A stretch of 23,873 bases of DNA from Acinetobacter sp. N54.MGS-139 (GTDB lineage: Bacteria; Pseudomonadota; Gammaproteobacteria; Burkholderiales; Burkholderiaceae_F): NCBI GenBank assembly GCA_000980495.1, contig LARN01000029.1, positions 1 to 23,873 on the forward strand, read 5' to 3'. The position numbers and the translations under genes were made by a program. Every line of letters starts with the position of its first letter. Positions within the stretch are counted from its first letter, which is position 1. Below, in pieces: positions 7,251 to 14,791 of this stretch. The notes below the pieces were generated by a model that was given only the letters and a program-made list of their open reading frames with translations, ran no database searches and had not been told where the DNA came from.

Positions 7251-8225
7251 TTAGATCCAAGGTAAATCTTCAGGCGCGGATTCGCGGCGAAGTTTAAGAA
7301 TACGTTCGAAATGCGCCGGATCATGCGGGGTGAGAAGCGACGCAGGTCTCGGCATATAGTAATCGTAAAGTCGTGAAACCCAAAATCGAAGGGCCGCAGC
7401 CGAGAGAATGTCCTGCCAAAGTTTGTGGTCTTCTTCGGTTAAAGGACGAACGCTGTTGTATCCCTCAAGCATAGCCTGAGCACGATCGGGTTCGAATTCT
7501 CCGGTCTCTAAATCAATCGTCCAGTCATTTAATGTGACGGCGAGGTCATAGAGGAACGGTGCGTTGCACGCAAAATAAAAATCGATGACGCCTGTCAAAG
7601 ATTCGTCGTCGCCGTTCTGGTTGATCAGAGCATTATTGCGGAACAAGTCTGCGTGAACGGCGCCGGCAGGAAGGGCTTGGTATTCCGGAGACTTTTGAAG
7701 CTCGAGCTGACGAGTGACTTCTTCTTCGAGCATCTGGTAAAGACGTTCAGGGATATAAGGTTTAAGCAGCGGCATGGAGGAAAGCCAAAATGCCGAGCCT
7801 TTGGTGTTTTCCTGCGAAAACGGGAAATCTTCAACGGCGTTGTGCATCTTGGCCAGCATCTCTCCCATTTCACGGCAGGCCTTGGCAGAAGGTTTTTCTA
7901 CATAAGTCCCGCTGAGGCACGGTGCAATTGAGCAGGGCTTTCCGTTGATTTCTGAAAGCAGCCCGCCGTCTTTGCGGGGGATGGGGTAACTGACCGCGAG
8001 GCCTTTTTTACCGAGATGACTGGTCAGCTCGAGGTAGTACGGAAGCTGATCTTTATTCAGACGTTCGAAAATCGTAAGAACGTACTTACCTTTATCGGTG
8101 TCCAAGTAAAAGTTACTGTTTTCAATACCGCTGGCTATGCCTTTTAAGGAACGAGCCTGCCCGATGTCGTAATGAGACAGCAGTTCATCGAGCTGAGCAT
8201 TAGAAATCTCAGTAAATACCGCCAT
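7251..8225 (-). CDS. thrB: Homoserine kinase, APH/choline-kinase fold (ThrB type II)
   Basis: This 324-residue enzyme phosphorylates L-homoserine with ATP in threonine biosynthesis. It has the aminoglycoside phosphotransferase-like fold used by Betaproteobacteria and Pseudomonas rather than the GHMP fold of E. coli ThrB. Landmarks are the nucleotide loop GIASGIENSNF (29-39), Lys47, the catalytic HADLFRNN at 191-198 (Asp193, Asn198) and IDF at 214-216 (metal-binding Asp215). The length matches the family. The start at 8225 is preceded at some distance by AGAGGA. It sits between a DUF2782-like gene (20 bases upstream) and a BPSS1780-like membrane protein (12 bases downstream), a Burkholderiales-type arrangement that supports ThrB over other APH-fold kinases. 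Confidence 0.9.
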   Translation of the reverse strand: MAVFTEISNAQLDELLSHYDIGQARSLKGIASGIENSNFYLDTDKGKYVLTIFERLNKDQLPYYLELTSHLGKKGLAVSYPIPRKDGGLLSEINGKPCSIAPCLSGTYVEKPSAKACREMGEMLAKMHNAVEDFPFSQENTKGSAFWLSSMPLLKPYIPERLYQMLEEEVTRQLELQKSPEYQALPAGAVHADLFRNNALINQNGDDESLTGVIDFYFACNAPFLYDLAVTLNDWTIDLETGEFEPDRAQAMLEGYNSVRPLTEEDHKLWQDILSAAALRFWVSRLYDYYMPRPASLLTPHDPAHFERILKLRRESAPEDLPWI

Positions 8226-8245
8226 TTTGTGTTTTGATCCTCTGA

Positions 8246-8731
8246 TTAGAATCCGAAGTTAATGAATTTGGGAACGCTCATGGTGTTATCGCTTCCGGTT
8301 CCGGGACCGCTTCCGCCGGTCTTGTTGCTCGGAGCTTCACGTGTCATGACGTAAGGAACCTGGGTGGACATCGGAGTGACCTTCACTTCAGTAACCTGGT
8401 TGTGGTTGTCTACCGTTTCTTCAATCTTGGTTTTCGGCCACAGTGAAGGATTATCAGAGCGCTTCTGTGCGGCTTCTAAGTCCTTTTTAGACTGAGCTTC
8501 TTCGGCCTTCATGTCTCTTTTACCGGCCTTGGAGTTCACGATGTCCGGATTTTTCATATTCAAATCCGTAACTTTCTCCTCAACCGTTTCACCGCTCTTG
8601 GAAGGTCTCTGAATGTTGTCGGGCGCGTCGTTGATGGAAGGGGGAACGGGGGCGTCGAGTCCTGCAGCGTAGGCTGAGCCGAGCATCATGCCGGCAGCAG
8701 CGAGGACAGCAGCCAATTGAATCTTTTTCAT
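8246..8731 (-). CDS. Periplasmic DUF2782-like protein
   Basis: This 161-residue protein has a signal peptide (1-22, cleavage after AYA) and a low-complexity charged middle (about 50-95). The segment TKIEETVDNHNQVTEVKVTP to about residue 130 resembles the DUF2782 core, in which an IEE...V...V.VTP pattern precedes a short hydrophobic strand. The C-terminal 30 residues are glycine- and serine-rich. DUF2782 genes commonly precede thrB in Betaproteobacteria, as here, with a 20-base gap. No ribosome-binding site is obvious before the ATG at 8731. The function is unknown. Confidence 0.6.
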   Translation of the reverse strand: MKKIQLAAVLAAAGMMLGSAYAAGLDAPVPPSINDAPDNIQRPSKSGETVEEKVTDLNMKNPDIVNSKAGKRDMKAEEAQSKKDLEAAQKRSDNPSLWPKTKIEETVDNHNQVTEVKVTPMSTQVPYVMTREAPSNKTGGSGPGTGSDNTMSVPKFINFGF

Positions 8732-8832
8732 AGTTTTATTCTTAATGAAACATACTTGATATAAGTGTACGGGAAATTAAAGGTAACGACCGAGCAAAGG
8801 CCTCTTTTTAGTCATTCGGTTTTTTCAAAAAG

Positions 8833-8858
8833 GCGAAATTTTTCACTTAGAATTTCGC
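8833..8858 (+). promoter_or_regulatory. Perfect 8-bp hairpin in the focA leader
   Basis: GCGAAATT (8833-8840) and AATTTCGC (8851-8858) are exact reverse complements around a 10-base loop, ending 30 bases before the focA start codon. There is no T-run after it. It could be a protein-binding palindrome or an mRNA stem affecting translation of a gene that has no visible ribosome-binding site. Confidence 0.4.
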
Positions 8859-8888
8859 TCAATTTCCGACCTATTTTTTCCATAGATT

Positions 8889-9731
8889 ATGGCCACACTT
8901 ACTTCACAAGAAATCCTGAATGCCACCGTGAGCATGGGTGTCTCCAAAGCCAATCAATGCTGGATTGCCCGAGCAGCGAACACACTGCTTGCCGGTATGT
9001 ATATAGCGATCGGCGGTTTCCTCGCAATTCGTATCGGACTCGCGCTTCCTTGGGAGCAGTGGGGCGGAATGTCTAAGCTGATTTTCGGTGCTGTGTTCCC
9101 GCTCGGACTAATGCTCGTGGTGCTTTGCGGTGCGGATTTGTTTACCGGCAGCTGCATGACGCTGACGACAGCCCAAGCCAAACAAAAGATTTCTTTCGGC
9201 CAGACGGTCTTTACATTAGCGACATCCTGGCTCGGCAATTTTGCGGGAGCGCTTTTTGTCGCTTTCTTTATTGCGTATCTTTCGGGGCTGATTTTTGAGA
9301 GTGCCGGCGGAACGATGCCATGGGCCACTGCGGTTGTGAATTTGGCCAATGCCAAATGCTCGCTGGGCTTTACCGAAGCGCTTCTTCGCGGAATCGGCTG
9401 TAACTGGCTCGTCTGTTTAGCCGTTTTTGCGGCGGCAGCCTCAACGGAAACGATCGGCAAGATCTCGGCTCTCTGGTTTCCGACGATGGCTTTCGTTGCC
9501 TTGGGCATGGAGCACTGCATTGCCAATATGTTTTTCATCCCGCTCGGACTTCTGACAGGAACCGACCCCCGCTACATCGCATTAGTAGAAGCAGGGAAGG
9601 CCGCAGCACTTAAAGCAGACTTTTATTCTTTTGCCGTCGGCAACCTAATCCCGGTCACGATCGGCAATATTATCGGCGGCTCGGTATTGGTGGGAATGCT
9701 CTACCTTGCCGCCAATATTAAAAAGGCCTAA
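8889..9731 (+). CDS. focA: Formate/nitrite transporter (FocA/NirC family channel)
   Basis: This 280-residue inner-membrane channel of the FNT family forms pentamers that pass formate, nitrite or similar small anions. Landmarks are CGADLFTGS (80-88), NWLVCLAVF (172-180), GMEHCIANMFFIP (206-218) with the pore histidine at His209, the same number as in E. coli FocA, and GNLIPVTIGNIIGG (251-264). Six membrane spans fit the hydrophobicity. An in-frame stop just before the ATG (8883-8885) fixes 8889 as the earliest ATG, yet no Shine-Dalgarno sequence is seen. No pflB or nitrite reductase gene is adjacent; the [FeFe] hydrogenase operon begins about 1.2 kb downstream. Formate is the likelier substrate in that context, but NirC-like use cannot be excluded. 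Confidence 0.85.
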   Translation: MATLTSQEILNATVSMGVSKANQCWIARAANTLLAGMYIAIGGFLAIRIGLALPWEQWGGMSKLIFGAVFPLGLMLVVLCGADLFTGSCMTLTTAQAKQKISFGQTVFTLATSWLGNFAGALFVAFFIAYLSGLIFESAGGTMPWATAVVNLANAKCSLGFTEALLRGIGCNWLVCLAVFAAAASTETIGKISALWFPTMAFVALGMEHCIANMFFIPLGLLTGTDPRYIALVEAGKAAALKADFYSFAVGNLIPVTIGNIIGGSVLVGMLYLAANIKKA

Positions 9732-9742
9732 GACGTATTGTT

Positions 9743-10651
9743 TTAGTGACCAATCGCATCCTTAATTGCGGCAATATTTGCTTCACAGCATTTATAGCCG
9801 GCCCGAATGGCTTCTTCGGCACGGTAAGTTTCCAGCAAACCGATGTCGGAGACTTTCGGGCAAAGGATGATTTCAGGAGGATCACCGGCAAGTCGAGTTT
9901 TGGTGATTCGATCCTGCGTAATATTAATAGAGCGCGAAATCGTTTCAAAGAAATCAGGAGGTTTGGGTTTATCGGACTCAACCTCTTTTTTAATTGCAGG
10001 AATGAGATTCTTTGCCTTTGCGAAGATCTTTGCGACCTCGCTCGGCTTTTTCTTGTGTTCAGCTTTTTCCTGCTTTTCGATGTCAACGCGCCTCAGAAGG
10101 TCGTTATTAAGGTTTACGGCGATGACAACGTCGGCGCCCAGAGCTCTGCACAAAGAGACGGGAACCGGGTTAACGATGCCGCCGTCGATGTACCAGCGGC
10201 CCTCGGGACCTTCTACGGGCGGAAAGACACCGGGCATTGCCATAGACGGCCAAACGGAATCAAAAACCGGTCCTTTGGTAATCCAGATCTCTTTACCGCT
10301 CATCAGATCGCAGGTAACGGTGCCAAAAGGAATTTTCAGGTCTTCAATGCGTTTCTGTTTGCGCTCCACGCCGCTCTTTACGAGGAACATCTGCATTTGA
10401 TGCAGATTGATCCAGCCGTCAATGGAAAAACTCGGATTGAAAAAGGTCGTCCAATTTAAACGATTAATGGCCAGCGCCTGCTTGCGCAATCGATCCAAAT
10501 GACCGGTGACGTAGCAGGCGCCGACGATCGAACCGATAGAAGTTCCGGCGACGACATCCGGAACAATCCCCTGATCCAATAAACAATCAATGATGCCGAT
10601 ATGGGAAAAACCGCGGGCCGAGCCGCTGCCGAGTGCTAATCCGACTTTCAT
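9743..10651 (-). CDS. rssA: Patatin-like phospholipase, RssA-like
   Basis: This 302-residue patatin-family serine hydrolase uses a Ser-Asp dyad to cleave acyl esters of lipids. The oxyanion-hole motif GSGSARG is at 8-14, the nucleophile motif GTSIG at 36-40 (Ser38) and the DGG motif at 156-158 (Asp156). The length and N-terminal layout match the bacterial RssA type. Residues 210-245 are a lysine-rich linker (EKAEHKKKPSEVAKIFAK) that may contact membranes. No signal peptide is seen. The ATG at 10651 has GAGGA upstream. The gene converges on focA with only 11 bases between the two stop codons. The physiological substrate is unknown; the symbol reflects family resemblance only. Confidence 0.82.
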   Translation of the reverse strand: MKVGLALGSGSARGFSHIGIIDCLLDQGIVPDVVAGTSIGSIVGACYVTGHLDRLRKQALAINRLNWTTFFNPSFSIDGWINLHQMQMFLVKSGVERKQKRIEDLKIPFGTVTCDLMSGKEIWITKGPVFDSVWPSMAMPGVFPPVEGPEGRWYIDGGIVNPVPVSLCRALGADVVIAVNLNNDLLRRVDIEKQEKAEHKKKPSEVAKIFAKAKNLIPAIKKEVESDKPKPPDFFETISRSINITQDRITKTRLAGDPPEIILCPKVSDIGLLETYRAEEAIRAGYKCCEANIAAIKDAIGH

Positions 10652-10909
10652 AAAATCCTCGCTTTCACTCAGATTCTAGCGAGCAAATCTGAAAATCTTT
10701 CTTTTCTCCTTCTCAAAGTAGTACATCTTATTTTTAGTGGCAAATCTGCTATGAATCACCCCTTTTGAATCAGTGAAATTCCGAAAGTGAGGCGCTTTTT
10801 TCAAACTATTAAGATAGAAGACATGTCCAGATGTAAAAATAAGGGCATCGGTTGCCTAAAATGGTACCCATTCCGATAAAACAATTGCTCTCAAGACAAG
10901 GAAAAGAAT
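10652..10909. promoter_or_regulatory. Divergent control region of rssA-like gene and hydrogenase operon
   Basis: These 258 bases separate two divergently transcribed units and must hold both promoters. A/T tracts are present, but I found no hexamer pair or FNR-type palindrome (TTGAT-N4-ATCAA) good enough to call. Confidence 0.3.
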
Positions 10910-12895
10910 ATGCGGCTTCACTATGGCGTGTGGGACGGTGTCGTCTATGACAACCGCGGCACGGCTGATTACAAAGAACCTGAAGGTCTTGATCTTAAAA
11001 ATCTTCTCCAGTTCAATAACGGCAACCCCGTTATGACGTTTATCTCGCATCGCGGTTTCTTGGTTTTCCATCCGCATGCAAATCTGCTTTTTGCCATGAA
11101 TAAGTATTATTCAAGGGTAAAAGACAATTCCTGCGGCAAATGTACGCCCTGCAGAAGCGGCTCTATCATTATTTCTCAGGCCCTGGAAAAGGCCCTGAAA
11201 GGGGAGCCGATCAATTGGGAAACTCTTCTCGATGTTGCCCGCATGATGAGAAATACGAGTTTCTGCGGCGTCGGTCAAACTTCTCCCGTGGCACTGATCG
11301 AAGCGATCAAAGCTTTTCCGGAAGATATGAAAGTTGTACCGATGCCCGATATGCCTTGGGGCGACTATGGAGTGATGACCGCTCCCTGCATTGAAGCCTG
11401 CCCGGCACACGTCAATGTCCCGCGTTACATTGACTACATTAAAGCGGGCCGTACGGATTACGCGACCGGTGTGGTTCTTCGGCACTATCCGTTAGTCGGC
11501 TCCTGCGGCCGCGTCTGTGTTCGGCTTTGCGAAAAAGCCTGCAGAAGAAATCGTCTGGAAGGCGCAGTCGATATCAAGAATCTGAAGCGTTATTGTGCTG
11601 ATTCTTTGGGTTACACCGTCGACAAGATGTTCGAAGGAGCTGCCGCCGAACCCAGCGAATTCTCTCCGAGAATCGCGGTCATCGGTGCCGGTCCTTCAGG
11701 CCTCACATGCGCTTACCATTTGCTGCTGAAAGGCTACAAAGTTGAAGTCTTTGAGGCCCAGCGCAAGGCGGGCGGCATGGCCTTGGTCGGTATTCCTCAA
11801 TACCGCCTGCCTAAAGATATTCTTTTAGCGGAAGCCAATACGATCGAACAGCTCGGCGGGAAGTTCCATTACGGAAGGCGCTTAGGAAAAGATTTCACAT
11901 TGGATGATCTGTTCAACGAAGGCTTTAACGCCGTGTTCATCGGCGTGGGCTGTGCCAAGGGCATGAAACTCGGCTTCCCCGAAGACAATGAACCGATTGA
12001 AGGATATTCCAACGGTTTGGACTTTCTGCTTCAAGTGGAACGCGGCGTCGTTGAAGGCGAAGCGCCTTCTTTCTCCGGCGACTTTGTGGTTGTCGGGGGC
12101 GGCAACGTAGCCATGGACTGCTCTCGCTCGGCTGTTCGTGTGACGGACGGAAAAGTCCATGTCATTTACCGCAGAACAGAAGCGCAGGCTCCTGCTGACC
12201 CGTTGGAAATCAAAGCGGCTAAGGAAGAGGGCATTGAATTCCATTTCCTGACCGCCCAGAAAGAACTGGTTATCGAGAACGGCAAAGTTGTCGGTCTTCG
12301 CTGCATCAAGCTGCGCGAAGGCGCGCCGGAGGCCAACGGCAGAAGAAAACTCATCGAGATTCCGGGAACGGAATTTGTGATTCCCTGCTCAAATGTCATT
12401 AGTGCCATCGGTCAGCGAATCGATCAGAGTATCTTTGAACAGAAAGACAATATTCTTTTCGACAAACGCGGCAATATTTCCGTCACGGAATCTCTGGCCA
12501 CCAGCCGTCCGGGTGTGTTTGCGGGCGGTGACTGCGCGACCGGTCCGACCACACTGATCGGCGGTATGGCACAAGGCCAGACGGCTGCCGAGTCCATTCA
12601 TGAATACCTGACACGCGGTTCTGTCGGCTTTGAACCGAGATCCCGCATGACTCAGATGATTAAGAAGTGCAATCTTCTTGAGGAAACGGAACCGGTTCTT
12701 CCCACACTCCATCAGGCCCGTCAGCAGATGCCGGAGCTTCCGCCCGAAATTCGTGCCCATAATTTCGAAGAGGTCGAGCTTGGTTTAACACCGGAAGAAG
12801 CTAAAAAAGAAGCCGAGCGCTGCATGCGCTGCTACCGCTTATTCGGTGTTGTGACTCAGCTGCCGATCCCCGGTTTTAACCAAAAGGCTCAATAA
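10910..12895 (+). CDS. NuoF-type Fe-S domain fused to GltD-like NAD(P)H flavoprotein (hydrogenase partner subunit)
   Basis: This 661-residue cytoplasmic protein probably passes electrons between NAD(P)H and the adjacent hydrogenase. Residues 60-140 match the C-terminal 4Fe-4S domain of NuoF/HydB (Cys75, Cys78, Cys81 in NSCGKCTPC and Cys119), without NuoF's FMN- and NADH-binding part. Residues 155-230 carry the GltD-type cluster cysteines (Cys160, Cys164, Cys199, Cys203, Cys207, Cys211). FAD binds at GAGPSG (259-264) and NAD(P)H at GGGNVAMD (396-403), followed by YRRTE as in NADPH-using GltD enzymes. AGGDCATGPTTL (538-549) completes the flavin site, and CMRC (638-641) adds cysteines near the C-terminus. 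The layout recalls glutamate synthase small subunit and Geobacter SfrB. AAGGA lies 7 bases before the ATG. The hydrogenase gene follows after 18 bases, so the two are co-transcribed. No glutamate synthase large subunit is present. Confidence 0.88.
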   Translation: MRLHYGVWDGVVYDNRGTADYKEPEGLDLKNLLQFNNGNPVMTFISHRGFLVFHPHANLLFAMNKYYSRVKDNSCGKCTPCRSGSIIISQALEKALKGEPINWETLLDVARMMRNTSFCGVGQTSPVALIEAIKAFPEDMKVVPMPDMPWGDYGVMTAPCIEACPAHVNVPRYIDYIKAGRTDYATGVVLRHYPLVGSCGRVCVRLCEKACRRNRLEGAVDIKNLKRYCADSLGYTVDKMFEGAAAEPSEFSPRIAVIGAGPSGLTCAYHLLLKGYKVEVFEAQRKAGGMALVGIPQYRLPKDILLAEANTIEQLGGKFHYGRRLGKDFTLDDLFNEGFNAVFIGVGCAKGMKLGFPEDNEPIEGYSNGLDFLLQVERGVVEGEAPSFSGDFVVVGGGNVAMDCSRSAVRVTDGKVHVIYRRTEAQAPADPLEIKAAKEEGIEFHFLTAQKELVIENGKVVGLRCIKLREGAPEANGRRKLIEIPGTEFVIPCSNVISAIGQRIDQSIFEQKDNILFDKRGNISVTESLATSRPGVFAGGDCATGPTTLIGGMAQGQTAAESIHEYLTRGSVGFEPRSRMTQMIKKCNLLEETEPVLPTLHQARQQMPELPPEIRAHNFEEVELGLTPEEAKKEAERCMRCYRLFGVVTQLPIPGFNQKAQ

Positions 12896-12913
12896 GAACA
12901 AAGGAGAAAACAA

Positions 12914-14707
12914 ATGAGAGCCTATATCAACAACAAACCCTTTGATTTTGATCAAGAAATCACGATCTTGGAAGCGGCAAGACAAATGGGATTTTTTATC
13001 CCTACGCTTTGCGCTTTTAAACCGCTTTGCCATACTCCGGGCACATGCGCCGTTTGCATCGTTCGTGTTAAACGTGCAGACGGTCAGGAATTGACGCTGA
13101 CCAGCTGCAAGACACCGCTTGAAGACGGCATGGAAGTGGACACCATTTCCACCCAAGTTAAAAAGATGCAGCGAACCCAAGTCGCTCTGATTTTTGCAGA
13201 CCACGATATGGACTGTGTTACCTGCGGCCGCTACGGCAACTGCGAGCTTTTGCAGCTGGCCCGTAATTTGGGCGTTCAAAAAGCGCCGTACACGGGAAAG
13301 TTTATTGCCGAACGCAAAGTGGACCATACCGATCCGGCGATCGAATTGGATGTCAATAAATGCGTTCGCTGTATGCGCTGCGTAGAGGTCTGTAATCAGA
13401 TCCAAGGCATCGGCGCCCTTCGAATTGATGAAATCGGCACGAAAGCCGGTGTCTGCCTGAACGGCAGCAAAGACTGGGTGGATTCCACGAAATGCGTGCG
13501 GTGCGGACAATGCATTATGGTCTGTCCGACGGGTGCCTTAATGTCGACCGACAACGTGGAGAAAGCCCGTGAAATTCTGGAAGACGAAAACGTTATTTCC
13601 GTGGTTCAGTTTGCTCCTTCCGTTCGCGCTACCTTGGGCGATGCCTTCGGAACACTCTCCGGCACCAATGTTGAAAAACGCATTATTGCCGGCCTGAAGA
13701 TGATGGGTGCCAATTATGTTTTAGACACCAACTTCTCGGCGGACGTCGTGATCATGGAAGAGGGTACCGAGCTGCTCAACCGCGTCAAGGATAAACACTC
13801 TGTGATGCCGATGTTTACTTCCTGCTGTCCCGGCTGGGTTAGCTTCGTAGAGCAGCATCGTCCGGATATGCTGGATCATCTTTCAACGACCCGTTCTCCT
13901 CAGGCGGTTCTAAGTTCCCTTGCCAAAACTTGGCTGCCGGAAAAAATCGGCTGCGGGCCCTCTAAGATTCGTGTGATTTCCATCATGCCCTGCACGGCAA
14001 AGAAGATTGAGGCCAGACGTCCCCAGCTTGCTAAGGACGGCGTGCCGGATACGGATCTCGTCCTAACGGTTCGCGAATTGGCGCGGCTCTTTAAGAGCCG
14101 AGGCATTGATCTCAAAGAAATCGATGACGGCGAGTTTGACACTCCGTTTATGAGTCAAGGCTCCGGCGCCGGTGTGATTTTCGGTAAGAGCGGCGGTGTG
14201 GCAGAAGCGGCCTCAAGAACGCTTTACCATGTCCTCACGGGAAAAGAGGTGAACAACGTTCCCTTTAAGCCTTCCAACCACCCGCATGTTTATAAAGAAG
14301 CGGAAATGGACGAAGGAGGCGTGAAGTTGAAAATCGCAGTCGTTTACGGTCTCGCCAACGCCAACAAGATCTGTGATGAAGTGGCCGCGGGAACCTGCGA
14401 CTATAACTTTATCGAAGTGATGACTTGTCCGGGCGGATGCGTCAACGGCGGCGGCACGATTCGTTTCAGAGGCAACTATTTGAACGCTACTTCTAAGCGC
14501 TTCGAAGTCCTGGAACGCGCCGATGAAAACAGTCCGGTTCGTCAGTCTCACAACAATCCGATGGTCAAAGAGCTTTATGACGAGTTCTTGGGAGAGCCGA
14601 ATTCTCACAAAGCTCATCAGCTGCTTCATACTTCTTACGACGATCGAAGCAAGACGCCTGCCGTTCCTTCCATCCGACATGTGTGGAAGAAGATCCAGTT
14701 AGGCTAA
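12914..14707 (+). CDS. hydA: [FeFe] hydrogenase catalytic subunit, group A
   Basis: This 597-residue protein catalyses reversible H2 oxidation or proton reduction. An N-terminal 2Fe-2S domain uses Cys33, Cys45, Cys48 and Cys65. A His-ligated 4Fe-4S site follows (His97, Cys101, Cys104, Cys110), then two 4Fe-4S clusters (CVRCMRCVEVC at 150-160, CVRCGQCIMVC at 194-204). The H-cluster motifs are L1 TSCCPGW (302-308, with the proton-transfer Cys305), L2 MPCTAKKIEA (358-367) and L3 EVMTCPGGCVNGGG (501-514). L3 continues TIRF instead of the common QP. There is no Tat signal or membrane anchor, so it is soluble and cytoplasmic. AAGGAG lies 7 bases before the ATG. The glutamate synthase-like partner upstream recalls the type called group A2 in the HydDB scheme (from memory). 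The HydE, HydF and HydG maturases it needs are not in this window. Confidence 0.95.
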   Translation: MRAYINNKPFDFDQEITILEAARQMGFFIPTLCAFKPLCHTPGTCAVCIVRVKRADGQELTLTSCKTPLEDGMEVDTISTQVKKMQRTQVALIFADHDMDCVTCGRYGNCELLQLARNLGVQKAPYTGKFIAERKVDHTDPAIELDVNKCVRCMRCVEVCNQIQGIGALRIDEIGTKAGVCLNGSKDWVDSTKCVRCGQCIMVCPTGALMSTDNVEKAREILEDENVISVVQFAPSVRATLGDAFGTLSGTNVEKRIIAGLKMMGANYVLDTNFSADVVIMEEGTELLNRVKDKHSVMPMFTSCCPGWVSFVEQHRPDMLDHLSTTRSPQAVLSSLAKTWLPEKIGCGPSKIRVISIMPCTAKKIEARRPQLAKDGVPDTDLVLTVRELARLFKSRGIDLKEIDDGEFDTPFMSQGSGAGVIFGKSGGVAEAASRTLYHVLTGKEVNNVPFKPSNHPHVYKEAEMDEGGVKLKIAVVYGLANANKICDEVAAGTCDYNFIEVMTCPGGCVNGGGTIRFRGNYLNATSKRFEVLERADENSPVRQSHNNPMVKELYDEFLGEPNSHKAHQLLHTSYDDRSKTPAVPSIRHVWKKIQLG

Positions 14708-14716
14708 TCAAAATAA

Positions 14717-14746
14717 AGGCCCTTCGAAGAAATTCCTGAAGGGCCT
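14717..14746 (+). terminator. Hairpin after the hydrogenase operon
   Basis: AGGCCCTTC (14717-14725) pairs perfectly with GAAGGGCCT (14738-14746), beginning 9 bases after the hydA stop. No T-run follows, but a second, stronger hairpin lies directly downstream, giving a tandem arrangement. Confidence 0.65.
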
Positions 14747-14753
14747 CCAAAAG

Positions 14754-14791
14754 TAAGAAAACCGGATTCCGTTTAGGCTCCGGTTTTCTTA
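14754..14791. terminator. Bidirectional terminator, 13-bp stem
   Basis: Positions 14754-14766 are the exact reverse complement of 14779-14791, with A-rich and T-rich outer ends. It lies between the hydrogenase operon and the convergent minus-strand gene, abutting the latter's stop codon at 14792. Confidence 0.75.

Noticed and set aside
9746..10459. A 237-codon plus-strand frame opposite the patatin-like gene
   Set aside because: The minus-strand frame has the full patatin motifs; this one is its antisense shadow with no start signal.
10738..10751. A TGGCA...GCTA sequence resembling a sigma-54 promoter
   Set aside because: Only 7 bases separate GG and GC, whereas sigma-54 promoters need 10.
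12839..13510. A 223-codon minus-strand frame opposite hydA
   Set aside because: It is antisense to the unmistakable 2Fe-2S and 4Fe-4S domains of the hydrogenase.
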